Source: Narthecium ossifragum
Taxonomy: Eukaryota; Streptophyta; Magnoliopsida; Dioscoreales; Nartheciaceae
NCBI GenBank assembly: GCA_963920575.1
Contig: OY986973.1
Span: forward strand, 20,193,851-20,257,850
DNA length: 64,000 nt
Reading direction: 5' to 3'
Shown here: positions 32,890-47,155 of the stretch, piece after piece
How the letters are laid out: each line of letters begins with the position of its first letter
Numbering within the stretch: position 1 is the first letter of the stretch
Translations under genes and position numbers: made by a program
The notes under the pieces: model-generated
What the model was told of the DNA's origin: nothing
Databases searched by the model: none
The model's input: only the letters and a program-made list of their open reading frames with translations

Positions 32890-34430
32890 ATGGGGTTATA
32901 AGCTTAAAAAAATATCATACGGGGTTTTTAGCAAAAATCTTCTCCAAACTAGGGTTATCACCAATTGTCTACATTTCAAATAGAGATACGAGTGGTAATC
33001 CCATTGACCATAGATAAATGATCAATAATGAATAAAATAGGGAACATTCTGGGCAGTATGACCCTGCATTTAACCTGAAAAGATCAAGACTTCCCTGTTA
33101 GTGGGCTTTTGGTTGGTTAACTTTTTCATCGTACGTATGGGGGTTATCACAGTATTCATCTAGCATTAGTTTAGCATTAGTCTATGAGCTACGCTAGATG
33201 CTGATTATAATGCAACCATTTTACCATCTATCCTCTGTCCTACCCAGCATATGGGCCTAATTCGATTGGCCGACTGTGTTGTTCTCGAATAAAAAAAAAG
33301 AGTAATTATTCCCTAGACTTAATTTTTTAGAAGAAGTTGGAAGGTTATATGTCTCTAATCTAATCCAATCTAATCTAAGCCTATCTCTCTAATATGATCT
33401 AATATGATCTAATCTAATCTAATCAACTCATCTCTCACAATAAACTAATTAGACATGATATCTCACCTGGCAGGCTGGCTGGCAATCTGAGGAATATAAT
33501 ATTTCGCTTTAAAATATAGATATTGTTTTAAAAAATATTTCCGTCCAATTAACAAACTTATAGGCATACAGCATACTATAACATTAATAAACCTGACTTA
33601 AGATGATGAAATATTCAATAACTTAAAAATCATTAAGTTAAGAATAAAAGCATTTTTGTTTTGCAATTTTATGAATCTTATGAGTTTTTTATGAGTTTGT
33701 TTTTGTGCTTAAAGAATAAAAACAAATAATCAAATAAAAATTACGAAACCCAAGCCCGACCCTTCACCATCCTGGCTTAGGTCAAGACCCGAGCTAGGCC
33801 TTCAACAAGACAGGGCCAGGAGGAGGCTAAAAAGTCCCGATCATAGCATGTTGGACCCTATTTGGGTGATACCATTATCTCCATACTATCATCATATCAA
33901 CGGATGAGATTTAAACATATCTCATTCAATGGTTGAAATCATTATCATCATAGTCCAGTTCAGTATTTTATTAATAATATAAATTATTAAATAAGAATTA
34001 ATCAGGATGTAATGGTAGTACGGAGCAACGGTACAAATCATACATCACTGCAGTCTCTACTCTCTTTCGTGGCGGCCCTTTGCCCACTTAGTAACAGGCA
34101 TCAGCGTCCTTCCCATTCACTGTCCGACACGTAACCCAGCCTACCCAATAATCCTCCTCAGCAACGATAACAAAGATCCGCACCCCCCACCGTATCCACC
34201 GGAAGCCGCTTATCGTACACCCACAACCAACCGTCGCGTCCCTCCATCCCCATCACCCTCCATCAACATCTCAACGGCCAAACACCTCCCACAACCACTT
34301 AACCAAAACCCTCTCCCCGGGAGCAGCGGACCCGAGCCAGTGGCGTTTAGGGTTTCCGGAGCAAAACTTCCCTTTGTGGCTAAGATCCAGCCGCGCCCGA
34401 CTGACTCGGACTCAGCGGGTCTCACCCTAT
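32890..34430. other. AT-rich intergenic region upstream of PABP
   Basis: No gene seen. 33350-33430 is a degenerate CTAATCTAAT-type simple repeat. 34080-34430 is C-rich and may be the distal promoter of the PABP gene. Confidence 0.4.
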
Positions 34431-34653
34431 ACTAAAATAAAATTTTATTTTTACTGTTACCCCCTCCATTATTATTATAATTAGTAACCGCTCCCATCCC
34501 TTTTCTCCCAGACTCCCGCTCCCCATGCAAAGCCACCCACCTTAAACACCCCCATCCTCTCCCTCCCTCTCTCTCTCTCCCGCTCTCTTCGCCTCTCCGT
34601 CCTCCTCGATCTCCATTGAAGGCTGCCGGAGAGACCTTGGATAGCGGCGGGCA

Positions 34654-37600
34654 ATGGCGGTGCAGGCGGGGGGTCCGGTGCCGGCGCTGTACGTGGGGGA
34701 CCTCCACCCGGATGTAGTGGACTCGGTGCTGTTCGAGCTCTTCTCCTCCATCGGCGCGGTCGCCTCCGTCCGCGTTTGCCGTGACTCCGTGACTTCGAGG
34801 TCGCTCGGATACGGATACGTGAACTACATCTCCGCAGACGATGGTATCGTTAATCCTTATGGTCGGCAGTGGTTTTGTTTGATTATTGTGTGGGGGTTTG
34901 AGCCTGGGGTTCGGATTTTGTTTTCGGGGAGGTTGGGATTTGATCGAGTTTTTATGTTTGTGTTGCTTTCTTTTTGGGGATTACATTCTTATTAGGTTTT
35001 TTTATGTTGTGCACAATTTCCTATTTTTGTTGATTTGGGTTTGGATTGTGACATTTGTACATCTGTTCGTCGGATTAACGTATGTTTATGTAATGACGAC
35101 GTCTAGGAATCTGGGATTCGTCCGGTTGGTTTTCTTGTCGATTTTTTGATGTTTTTGTCGTTTTTTTTTTTTTTTGGGGGGGGGGGGGGGGGGGAGGGGG
35201 GGGGGCGGGGGTGTGTGTGTGTGTGTGTGTGTGGTGGTGTGGTTTACTATTTTTTGAGTTTAGTTTTGTCAGAGAATTTATTTAATTTAACGTTGTTGGA
35301 TCTTGTTTTGGTAAGACCCTAACGTTTATTTTGATAGATTATTAATCTGCATTGATGCGTATTAAATTCCGCAACTTTCTAACCTGGGATTTGTTTTGTT
35401 GGGTTTTATTCTCGAGGAATTTGTCAGTTGCAGGTTGAACTGTTTTCGTTGGTTTCATGTCTTTATTTTTCTACGATTGTAAAATGTTTCCTTTACCTAT
35501 ATTTTTGGGCTTCATTTTTTAACTGATGACCGTATCTGTTTGTTTAATGCTATTGTTCTTTTGGCTTCTGCTGTAACGTCATTTTGGTTTTACTAGCTTG
35601 TTTTGCAGGTTGATACTTGGATGTATGTCCATTAATTCCACTATCTGCGGTTATTTTGTTCCTAGATTGCGAATCTGGGTTACATACCTTGTGGAATGTA
35701 TTTAAAAAAGTATATGGATGGTAGGGTTAAGTATTTTGTTAAGTGATTGGGATTTATATATGGATTATCAGCCCGGGACTCTTGGCTTAGTCTTATTCTG
35801 ATTTTGGATTTTGGTTCTTATTTTTTCTGGTACCTGCTTTTTTTTTCCTGTGCTTTTATAGCTTATTGTGTCTTGTTAAACTGGATGATTGTTTTATAAC
35901 TACTTTGCGTTATTCTGTTCTTTGTGAAGATGATGTGTTGATTTCCTTGCATATCACCATTTGCCATTATTCTTTCTTCAAGTTTATATACAGGATACAT
36001 CTAAGATGCTTAATGTTGGAGTATTGGTGATCGGTATCTTGGTTTACTCTTGCTTTTAGTCGTAGTATCCTTTGCCATTTTTTATTTCCAAAACTATGCT
36101 GCTTTTCGTATGTTCATGGTGTCTAATGACAGAATTCTTCAATGCATTAATTTGATTGTTTTGTAGTAATTATGTGGTTCTCTGGATTGATGATAATATT
36201 TTATACATATATTGTTCTTTTTTGTGGATTTCTCTTTTTTGGAAGCAATTGGCCTCCCCTCAACCATCTCCCTCCTTTTATTTTATTAAATTTTTATTTG
36301 GACAGCGGCATGTGCTATTGGAGAATTGAATCACTCTCTGCTGAATGGGAAGCCCATAAGAATCATGTGGTCCCATCGAGATCCTGACACTAGAATTAGT
36401 GGAAAAGGAAATTTATTTGTCAAGGTACAGTCAACAAGCTGCATTCAATTGGACACCTTGTTTTTCCATTACTTTGCCACAAATGCTTTCATGTTGTTTC
36501 GACTTTGAGCATGGTTTGAGTTTGAATATACACATCGCACTATGGCAGAACCTGGTTGACTCTGTTGACAATGTGAAGTTGCATTCTATGTTTTCCGAAT
36601 ATGGGACAATTCTGTCCTGCAAAGTTGTCGCAAATCAGGATGGGAGGAGTAAAGGGTTTGGCTTTGTTCAGTATGAGTCTCCAGAATCAGCAAACTCTGC
36701 AATTGAGAAACTCAATGGCTTAACTGTTGAGGGCAAGCAAATGTATGAGACCTCCATAACTGCTTTTGTTGTATCACTCGTTTATCTTTGCAAGTGATTA
36801 GTTGATTTATGATGTTACTTTATTCTTTTTATCTGTGCAATAGATATGTCGGTAACTTTGTCAAGAAGAGTGAACGCGTAATACCCAGCCCTGATGCTAA
36901 ATATACTAATCTATACATGAAGAATTTAGATCAAGATATTACAGAAGACCTTATTGCACTCAAGTTCTCAGAGTTTGGCAAAATCCATAATGTGGCTATT
37001 GCAATGGATGCTGATGGAAACTCCAAGGGTTTTGGATTTGTGAGCTTTGAAAACCCTGATAGTGCCAAAAAAGCAATGGAAGCCATGAATGGAGTTCAAC
37101 TTGGTGAGTATTGTTCCTAGTATTAGGGATTTGGCATTCTAACTTTTCAAAATAATGGAGAAGTTAATTGATGATGTGTCACACATGATTTTAAATATGC
37201 TGATTAGGTTCAAAGGCCCTATATGTTGCAAGGTTCCAGAAGAAAGCAGAACGACAACAAGTTTTGAGTCGTTTATACGAGGAAAGACGCAATGAACAAA
37301 TCAGGAAATATATGGTAATTGACTGTGTAGATGACATGATTTTTGTGAAGTTTCTTATGGTGTCTTTTATATCCATTTTGTTTTTCTTCAGGCTTCAAAT
37401 GTATATGTTAAAAACCTTGATGATGTTGTTGATGATGATGCTCTAAGAGAGCAATTTAGTCAGTGTGGTAACATCACTTCTGTAAAAGTCATGCGTGACG
37501 ATAAAGGTATAAGCAAAGGATTTGGATTTGTGTGCTATTCCTCTCCCGAGGAAGCCAACAAAGCTGTCAGCACAATGCATGGTATTGCAATTTGTTCTGG

Positions 37601-40600
37601 TGAATTCCTTTTGATTTTGGTTCTGTTTTACTATTATATCGAGATATTTATTTTCATTTCTGATTCATATTTAGGTTATATGTTCCATGGGAAGCCGTTA
37701 TATGTTGCAATTGCTCAAAGAAAGGAGGATAGACAAACTCAGTTGCAGATTCAGTATGCCCAGCGTATGGTGGGATTAGCCGGCTCACCTAGTGCTGTTC
37801 TCCCAGCTGGGTATCCTCCTCTTTACTACCCACCTCCAGGCGTTGTTTCACAAGTTCCTCCCCGTCAGGGTCTTTTTTATCAACCTTTAGGAATCAGACC
37901 TGGATGGAGGCCAAGTGGATTTATTCCTCAATCAAGACCAGCTTTCCAGCCAATGCCGCATCCAACTGTGAGTACCATCTTATTTTCTTTTACACGTATT
38001 TGAGAATGTCACCTGATGTCTCCCCTTTTCTATGGGGATTTTACTTATGAGTGCCTATATTTAATCTAACTGCTTTGCAGATTTCAAATGCCCCAAGGCA
38101 GCATAGACATAATCGGGGACGAATGAATGGTCATATGCTTCCTCAGTCTGGACACTCAATACCTTATGCACCTCATTTACAGCAATTAAATCATTCTTTG
38201 AATTTATCTAAAGATTCCAGTAATCAACAGGTAAGTATCCTTTGTATTATGATGCATCGAAAATGTTTCTTTGTGCCTAAAAAATGCATGCATTATTTTT
38301 GCTCCAGTGTTGACGTTTCAAATATTTCTTGTGCAACTTTACCTTAGTGTTGCAAGATGCTATGGAGGCAAATATGGTTTTGTTAATGTGTATCTTTTAT
38401 ACTGTTATGTCCAATGGGTGTTATTATAAGGAGGAATTTTTGCTACAGATTTTGCTTTGTTATTTAATCTCTAGTGTTTCTGCATTATATTAGAACATCA
38501 TTTTACCATAAGCAGGGTAATCGGATGATTTTGTGGTTTTTGGCACATTCTTGTTTACCATGGGCTTACAGGCTAGTATATGATGGTTAACTGCAAGTGC
38601 GGTTTCTTGTGTATTATCTAATTGGACATGAAATTATCTCTTCTAGTTTAACTCATCTTCTTAGAATCTTGTGTTGAGACCTAAGCATTGCCACCGTAAT
38701 TTTCTCATATATTTGGAACATGAGGGCACATTTTATGTATGAACTGGTTGGTGTATCTTAAACTGCAAGCTGGATTTCCTTTCTTTCTATCTGAATACAT
38801 TGATGTGAATCTAGATTCTAGGAACCTATTCTACGATAAAATTGCTAATTGTTTGAAATTAGCTGTGGAAGTTAGTCTAGATGCTCTGCATATTCTATCA
38901 TTGATTGACGTTTTGATGTTCAATAAAATCAGCTAGAAGGCTATTCAATTATAAAATGCTAATTATTTGAGCTTAGCAATGGAGGCTAGCCTAGATGCTC
39001 AGATATTTACTTGTTGAATTGCTTTTTAATTTTCACCAAAATCAGTTAAGAGTTAAGACGTTGGTAATAGCTGATCTCTTCCTTACTTTTGATATGGCCG
39101 AAAGCACCTCTAAGCCATATCATCCTTGTCTCTGGACTAAAAGTAGAAAGAGAGCCCATTGTACCATCCTAGCCAAGCTACTGCTAAACTTGCATCTAGT
39201 TTGTCATAAAGGCTTCTCCAGTAGGTGATTCAATAGAGTGCTGGTAGTTCTGAAAGCAATGAGGCTGTTTCTATATAAAGAAAGCTCTGGAAGGAGACCG
39301 AATGATGCTAGCTTCAATACTATTTCTTGACTTAGGACTTGTTCAAGGGTTTTATCATTTATTTCCACTTGTACATTTATTACAAATGCCTCCATATTAG
39401 ACCTTTTAGACCTTTTAAAAGTGGAGGTTTTGTGAATAGTTCATGGCTGGGTGGAATATGATTATGTTACCATTTTAAGGTAGCTGTAAAAGTGAAAAAC
39501 TATCATCTTACCTTTTTAGTGTAAAGTTGCCAAAAGTCAAACTTTGGTGGAATTTATGCGATTTTAACTTTTAAAAGTTGAAGTTTGGCGATGTCTCATA
39601 CTTAAATCTAGCTGGGTGAGCTTGAAAAATATTTGCAAACAGCAACAATTAAATCGACTCTCTATATTTAAAACTGAACTCTTTTCCTTCATTGCAATGT
39701 CTTCCTGATCCCCAGTCGTGTCTCTTCACTTATTTGCTTCCAGTAGCTCCATTTCAAATGCTTTCAGGATTTAGTTTGTTTTATCTGCTTGAGTTTGGAG
39801 CTGTTCCAAGAAAGAATGAAGCAGCAGTCTTGACGGTTATTCTATTCTACGGAAAAATTTCTGGCACTTTCAAAGCTACAATTTAGTGGGATCTTGGCAT
39901 ACACGCTCATCAAAATAACCTTAATTGCATAAAAATCACACACTGCCTACATACCTTCCAAATTTTAGTTTTCTGGCATTTATGATATTTCAAGATGACG
40001 AGGACAAGTATGATATCCTGGTCATTTCATACTTGTCCAAGGGCAGACACCCCTAGTTATTGTGACACCTGCTTGATATCTAGAATTCAAATATCAAACG
40101 AAGACTAATGTAAAATGATGGCTACAAATGACCATTTATGTAAAGGGACCAAATATCACTCACTTTGCAAGGATATTTTGGTCATTGTACTCTCAAATGG
40201 TCATTTTGCATATATACCTAAAAGATGAATGGTTATATCATCATAATCTCAATTAGTTCGATAACATCTTCATGTCATTGTCAAGATGCTTTTTATCTGC
40301 ACTGGATTCACATGCATCTCATTTTAGTTCTTGGGCTACAGTTGTCATCATGTTATAATTAGTTTGCAATAGTTTATGAGAGCTTTGGCTAGTCAATTCA
40401 TTTCATTTGTCTTTGCTAGTAGGATCTATTGTGCACATATATTTTGACATTTTGCATTTTTCAGTGTTTATGTCATGAAAGCACTTATTTCACATGGAGG
40501 CATAGTTCAAATTAATGATTATATTAATGGCTGGTCTGGTTCTGCCACTAATATATGATTTATGGTTCAATTTATTCTTAGGACAAACACAAAAATTGAT

Positions 40601-43600
40601 TGGTTGAGTTACACACTAATCTACATTTTGTGAGTGTGGACCTTTCTAAACAAATGACATATTAATGTCATCAACATTTCACCACAAATTAATGCGAAGT
40701 AGCAATGATCATTCTATTACGATAAGCAAGCTACGTTAATTCCTTAATAGTGCTAGCAATTGCTTGTTTATACTCCATTCACTCTATACTCCAACAAGGA
40801 TTGCAGCGCCGTTGGCAAGTATTGTGCCTGCCATGTGCCGCTGGCATTGGCCATGCTGAACCCATGTGTTGGTTGACGTCACTGGAAGGTTAGAGAAAGA
40901 GGGATAATGTGTGCCAGGAGGAGTGAGAGAGGGGAGAAGAGAAAAAGAGGAGAAAAGTTGAAGATGAACGTCGGCATAGGTGAAAGCCAGCATCGTAGGA
41001 GGCCATTCTAGAGGCATAGACGAGATCCATTCAAAGATGAGAGACATCAAATAGATTAGGGCCTTTTCCGTTAGTTTTATGTCCTTAAGTTAGAGTATTG
41101 TGGGTTCCGTGGAAATCCGCATAAACCTGGCCTGTCTCACCTATACTGAACTTGCTTGCTATATGCGTTTGGTATTTCACTGAAATAGGTTTATCACATC
41201 CTCCGAGCTTCCTCGCATATCCCTGTGCAAATTGCACGGTTTTTCAGTTACGTGTGTGCTAGGGCATGGTGTTTTGTTTGACCTTCAAGAAGCTTTTTGC
41301 TATATTCTGGCTTAACTCATAAATAAACAAATAAAAAATAGTAGATGTTGAAAAAGGACCATAATTTGATCTTTAGCTTGATAACATGCGATTGTAGAAC
41401 AGTAGAAGTCTAGAAGGCATGGTCCCCGCATGGATACTAGCTCATGATCGGCTTGTAGTCTGCTCATCCACGCATGTTGGTAGTGAAATTAAAGATAAAT
41501 TACGTATCTCGTGGATCCGCAGGATCAAACGGCCTATATTTGCACCGGTTGATTATAACCGGTGCAGAATGCATCGGATGCCTCCTCTATCGCGTATTGA
41601 TCTCTTGTCCACGTAGGACCGCTCGAGCGGGCCCACATAGCAAGCGACGTTATTTACTCGCCTTGCGTCTCCGGTTCTAATGTGCATGTTTTCAGTTATA
41701 TACTGGGGAGTTCTCCATCCTTGGATTGAGAGGCTCCCCACCGTATGATGTAAGTTTTATACCCTATTGGCCTCTTATAATATAGGACTAGACTTAGCAT
41801 CTTTGTCAACTTTTCTGGTGCAAGAATTAGCAATATTATACAGATATGGTTGCAATCATACCGTCTGTTTTTTGTATCCTTTTAAGCTGGGAAAAATCTA
41901 CTTTCAGGCTTCCTCCCATAACCACATTTAGAAACAAAACAATGTTAAAGATTTCTTGAATCTTCCAGCATTTAATGTAAGATGTGCAGACTTGTATGTG
42001 TACATATGTGGACATAATTGCACACATCATATTGGGACATTGATTGCCGTGTCAGTCAGCACTTACCGGCATGTATCGTGCCAGTAAAACGGCATAGACC
42101 CCATGCGAACACATGTATTGGTTTTGAAGTGCTTCGTGCTAACGAGAAGAGATCTGTGTTGAGTATTGGCACATGTCGTGCCAACTGGCATGACAATCCA
42201 TGTGGAAGGAAATATGTATACAACATGTACAAAAACACACACAATCTCACAGCTCGTGCATGTACGAAACACACACTTGCACACATTATAACGCTGGAGC
42301 AGTATTTTAGGAACAAGATCATACACTGGCCTAGAAGGGTGTTCGGTCCAGCCTATTTGGGCTCAAACAGGTGGTTTGATCTATCAGACCAAATAAGGGA
42401 ATTATGTACTTATTAATATGGTTTTGTTCAGTGTTATATATGTTGTACATATTTGATTTGGTGTTGAGTAGTATACTGATAGGATGCTGTGACATCAAGA
42501 AGGTCCTATCATATACAATTCGTTTTGTAGGTCATGCATATTTAATTGGCTGTTTGAGTACATCTCAACTCATGAGTTATGGTCATTCTTGCTGATTAAC
42601 TTATGTTGACCAAGAGGTGACTCCGAATTGTTTGTCTATTATGTAACGAATGCCATTGATTTCCCGACTTATCATTATGGTTTAAGATCAATGGTGAAAC
42701 TTTCAAATTGAAAATTTGATCCATAGGACATGATCTTCAACATCTGAATTATCTTCAAACTGAAACAGATAATTAACAAAGCTATTACATCAAAACATCC
42801 ACTCATGGCACCCACATGGTTGAATATGATAGTCTTCTTATGGAATCCCCATTGGATATAAGGTTTGTGTTAGTTTTTAAGGCAATTGTCTTACAGTGGC
42901 ATGCCTAATGGCTAACCCTGATTCATTGTCTCATCTCTTAGTGCTAAGATTTCACAATGGTCAGAAAATTACTTAAAGTTGATTTTGTCCTGAAGTAGAA
43001 GTTATTATGATTCTTAAAAAGGCTTTATGAATTTGGACTGCAAAGAACTATGGTGTGATCGTGGATGACTCGATATATCAATGATTTAAAGGATTTGAGG
43101 GCTTGATTATGGTCCTTTATAGTCAATTAAGCAAAAGCTGTTGTGTTGCTTCTGAGTTTGCTGATGAAATCTAGATCTAGGTTATGTTGAACATTGCGCC
43201 ACAACTGTACCTTGCATTGATCTATTAGATGCTTGATTCCCGTTATAACTAAATACTACCTACCACCTTCTTTGAATCAGATTAGAATGTCATGTGCCTT
43301 CCGTCTCTTTGAATATTTGTCCCTCGCATTTAGTTTCTTAGTAGGAAAACATGACCTATTATTTCTTTGTAGAGAAGTGAATATTGTTTTGAACTTTGAA
43401 GCAGACTACTTTCTCATCATAACTAGTCTTAAAAAACACAAGCACTTCGTCTCATTTTGTTGCGATCTCTCTCTAACAATTAACTTTTCTGTAATTTTGA
43501 TTGGTTGTGCCAATCATTCAGTGCTATATTTCATGCATTATTTTGACATTCCTGTGGAGTTCTAAGCTGAACTTGCAGATTCATCCACAAATGCATAGCG

Positions 43601-46476
43601 AATCTTCCCACTGTATCATTTAGTTATATGCCTCGGCTACATATTGGACTAGTTAGTGAGGCATGTATAGGTGTAGTGCAGAACCAAGGGGTAGGGAATT
43701 TTCCTCTTCATGATTTATTTTCCTATGAGGAATTGAATAGACCAGAAATTCAAATTGCTTTGTTTAGATGACACTTGTCTTTCTTATCATGTGGTCCATA
43801 TATGCAAAGTGCAAGAAGTAGCCAAGAGCACTGCTTTGTTTAGATGACACTTTGGATTTCATATCCACCGATTATTTTATTCGCTTAAGTATTTTAGGAG
43901 TGGAATATAGTTCAATTAGTAGTAGTTGAAAATCCTAATATCTCCCTCACCTTTTGAGCTGATTTTGGGTTTTTAGTGAGTCCTAAAATAAGTGCAAAGG
44001 TGCATCCTTAATTCTTGGTACTTTTATCAACTCATTTGTCTATTTATATTGGCCTTTTGTTTTTGAGACACATGTAATTATCATATTTGACTTTAAATGC
44101 ACTTTTCACATGCCTTTGTGTGTGGATGCCCACACCGTATGTTGATAGTGCCTTTTAGAACATTGCAGTAATCTTTGGTTTCATGCGGTGATCTGTAATT
44201 GCCCACATATGCTGCTCCAATCTGTCTCTTAACGTAGTTGTTGTGTAATTTGTTGAATTATGTTTATTCAACAAAAAAAGCAAGCACTTCTGCAATTTCT
44301 AGGATTAGATAGGAAACAAATATGCTTGAAGCTTCGAATCCTTGTCATGTATGGAATTCAAAATGGTTACATGATCTGAAAGTGGGGGGTAAATTTGAAG
44401 AAGTTACTTGAAGAGCAGAAGAAAACTTACAAGGATAAGGAATCTGATTCTATTTTGGTGGTTGGGATTGGTAAGATGGATTATTATGTTCCTGGTATGC
44501 TTTGTGCCAGTCACTGCCGCACAGTTTGTGCTGATGGGCCCCATTTTTGCGGACACTGAACATACCCTGCTGATGTCCTGTTGGCATGGTATGCAGTGTT
44601 TGGTATGGACTGTTTTGATCAGCACTATATTCCATGACTTGTAAGAAGTAACCGTTTCCAACGATCAAATTAGTTACATTTTCTTTGTGGAATAATCTAT
44701 AGAAGCAACCTCTGAACACTTATGGCCCCATTGGTTCGCTGCATAGTATAAGGATGTACTTATATATAAGCTAAACAATGGATTGTTCATTAATAACTTT
44801 TAGTATTCTACAGTGTTTGGTCTAGCATGGGATAAGCTTGTATAAGAAAAAATGAGGACATAGATGGTAATTTAGAAAAAGAAATAATGCAATAAGCTCT
44901 GGATATAATTATACCCACCTGGAGGTGGTATAAACTTATACGGCATCGAACTTATTAAAGTCCTCAACATATAAATAACCCCACCCACCCACCACCAGCA
45001 TGCTTGGCACATCTAGAGGTGGTGGTCAGTATGGGCTGTAAGCTAGGGCCAAGGGCTTAACTATGCAATAATCAAAGTGTTAGTATCATATTTTCCCTCG
45101 AAAAAGCTCAAAATATCACCATCCCTTTGGGTCCTTCAAAATATCATGGACTGTGAACATCATATCGTAGTACACCCTTCTAGTAATTTTGATGGAATAT
45201 TTTGAGATTTTTTTGAATGATTCCATCAGCAGCTAATGTTGCATGGAGATTTTACTAAAATGCTTTCACTGTTAATCTCATTGTTCAAAACTCAAAGACT
45301 CGCTTGACCCATTTGCCACTTTCCCAAATGGTTTAGAGACATCATGAAATTTAGGATTTCATGAAAGTGTTCTATTGGCTGGAGCGATTGTCACGGGTCC
45401 TCTGATTCTAACTTCCCTCGTAGGGCTTGGCGAAATGGGAAGTATGATATATTCTTTACAATATAGGGGATGTAAGATATTTTAACAAATTCAAGGGAAA
45501 TATGATATTTTGGACTTTTTGGAGGGGAAAGATGAATAAAACGTAAAACATTATTTTGAAATTCATGATAAACCATTCCTGTTAGGAATCTTCTTGTAAT
45601 TTGTGTGTCAAATATCTGTTCTGGTGATATACTTTAGCATCAATACTGTTTTGTTTTTCATGATCAAGTATCTGTTCAGCTCTTCTAATAGAAACTCTTT
45701 TATTGCAAATCCATGAATTTCAAAACATTATTTTGAAATTCATGATAAACCATTCCTGTTAGGAATTTTCTTGTAATTGTGTGTCATATATCTGTTCTGG
45801 TGATGATACTTTAGCATCAATACTGTTTTGTTTTTCATGATCAAGTATCTGTTCATCTCTTCTAATAAAAACTCTTTTATTGCAAATCCACGTGAAAGGA
45901 CTTTCGATTAACGACTATTTCTTTAATCTGTTTGTGCTAAAACAGAAATGATTTTATTTTCAGTGGGTAATGTTTTAAAATTTGTGACTTATTCAATGGC
46001 AGAGATATGGACAGACCAAGTATGTACCAAATGGACGGCAGTATGAGCTGAACAATGGGACTATAGTTGCACCTGCTGCTTCAAATTCACAAGGGACGGA
46101 GATGCTCAGCAGCATGCTTGCAGCTGCTTCTCCACAGCAGCAAAAACAAATGCTTGGCGAGCGTCTCTACCCCCTTGTGATGCAACATAAGGTGAAGCTA
46201 AGCCTCCAAGTCGAAATTTCTCTATATTCCTATCCTCACCTTTAGCAGTGAACTCATATTTTTTTTGTGTTCTTGCAGGTTGATCTTGCTGCTAAGATTA
46301 CTGGAATGTTGTTAGAGATGGACAATTCAGAACTCTTACTGCTGTTGGAGTCGCCGGAATCATTAGCTGCCAAAGTGGAAGAAGCAGTTGAAGTGCTCGA
46401 GCACGCCAAATCTAAAGTAGACAGTCAAGAGGCTGTGCACCCCAATTTCTTATCCGCCGAGGTTGCCGTCAACTAA
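34654..46476 (+). CDS. PABP: Polyadenylate-binding protein (four RRMs plus MLLE), 629 aa
   Basis: Ten exons with GT-AG junctions in consistent phase: 34654-34843, 36306-36424, 36549-36742, 36844-37103, 37208-37314, 37392-37581, 37675-37967, 38081-38230, 46003-46191 and 46279-46476. The four RRMs carry RNP2/RNP1 pairs: LYVGDL (12-17)/SLGYGYVNY (50-58); LFVKNL (100-105)/KGFGFVQY (138-145); LYMKNL (191-196)/KGFGFVSF (229-236); VYVKNL (294-299)/KGFGFVCY (332-339). A Pro/Gln-rich linker leads to the C-terminal MLLE/PABC domain (about 540-615, [10 protein letters not shown]). Cytoplasmic PABP coats poly(A) tails, promotes translation through eIF4G and controls deadenylation; MLLE recruits PAM2-motif proteins. 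Length is normal, though the N-terminus before RRM1 is short (11 residues). Intron 8 (38231-46002) is exceptionally long at 7.8 kb. Leader 34550-34650 is C/T-rich. Confidence 0.95.
35160..35235. repeat. T-run, G-run and (GT)n in PABP intron 1
   Basis: A T tract, then a nearly pure G tract and a TG dinucleotide run. Low-complexity; sequence length is probably imprecise. Confidence 0.9.
38231..46002. other. Giant intron 8 of the PABP gene
   Basis: 7.8 kb of AT-rich DNA between the linker exon and the MLLE exons. No transposon protein is readable in it. It contains a 177-bp tandem duplication (45545-45892) and short local inverted repeats (for example GGACAAGTATGA/TCATACTTGTCC near 40000-40035). 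Short ORFs in it have no recognisable similarity. Confidence 0.6.
45545..45892. repeat. 177-bp tandem duplication in PABP intron 8
   Basis: Copies start at 45545 and 45722 with AAAACATTATTTTGAAATTC and share the rest almost completely, including GTTCTGGTGAT, TTTGTTTTTCATGATCAAGT and TCTTTTATTGCAAATCCA. Confidence 0.9.
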
Positions 46477-47146
46477 GGGGACTACTGAAGACACCATTCT
46501 TTGAATCAATGAGGATTAATCATAATTTTAGTTGATGAGCCTTTTGGTCTTTCGGATAGATTTTAGAATATCTGACATAGTTGACTTGCCTCAAAATCTT
46601 AGCCCCCTTAACTGAACATGTGGGGTGCGAGATATTTTTGTTTTATCTTTTTTTTTTCGTTGCAATATTTATGTGACCGATGACTTTAACTTGGTGACAC
46701 AAATGGGAGTGAAACTCCTTAATGTTATGTAAAACTGCAGATATAGCCCTGCAGTTGTTTATTTTCCCCCGGTGATTCATGAATTGATTCTCAGGAAATC
46801 TCCTCCTGCATGCTAAGGTTTCCCTGCAAGTAGCTAATGCGAAGCTGGCAGGTGAAGTGGTATTTTATTACACAAGCAGTTTCACCTTGCTGATCCTTTA
46901 TTGCCAATGCGAAGCTGGCTTTGTAATTGCCTGCGTTTGATAGCAGAAACTGGGCATTTGAGCTGCTGCTATACACGCGCTACAGAAGCATTTTGGAGTT
47001 ACCAATTAGGAAGTGAACGTCTCTGTAATTTTAACGTCGAAACTATTTCAAGCTTCGTAAAGAAAAAGAACTCACGGGAGCCACAAAGTATTGAAGGAAT
47101 GTGATAAAGAGTCAATGAAAAGAATAGATGCAAGAGAAAAGGACCA
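46477..47146. other. PABP 3' region and spacer, no further gene
   Basis: The likely 3' UTR of PABP occupies the first few hundred bases. No clear canonical polyadenylation signal or other gene is seen. Confidence 0.4.
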
Positions 47147-47155
47147 TAGAAGTTT

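Noticed and set aside
30060..32960. A single larger TIR element spanning these C-rich blocks
   Set aside because: Both outer sequences look vaguely like MULE ends, but the inner C/T-rich blocks have the same strand polarity instead of being inverted, and no duplication is visible.
34886..35149. ORF downstream of PABP exon 1
   Set aside because: It lies in intron 1. Splicing at 34843 keeps the RRM1 frame continuous into exon 2, so this hydrophobic ORF is intronic.
42018..42416. 132-aa ORF in PABP intron 8
   Set aside because: No domain, no splice support, and overlapping ORFs on the opposite strand; treated as chance.
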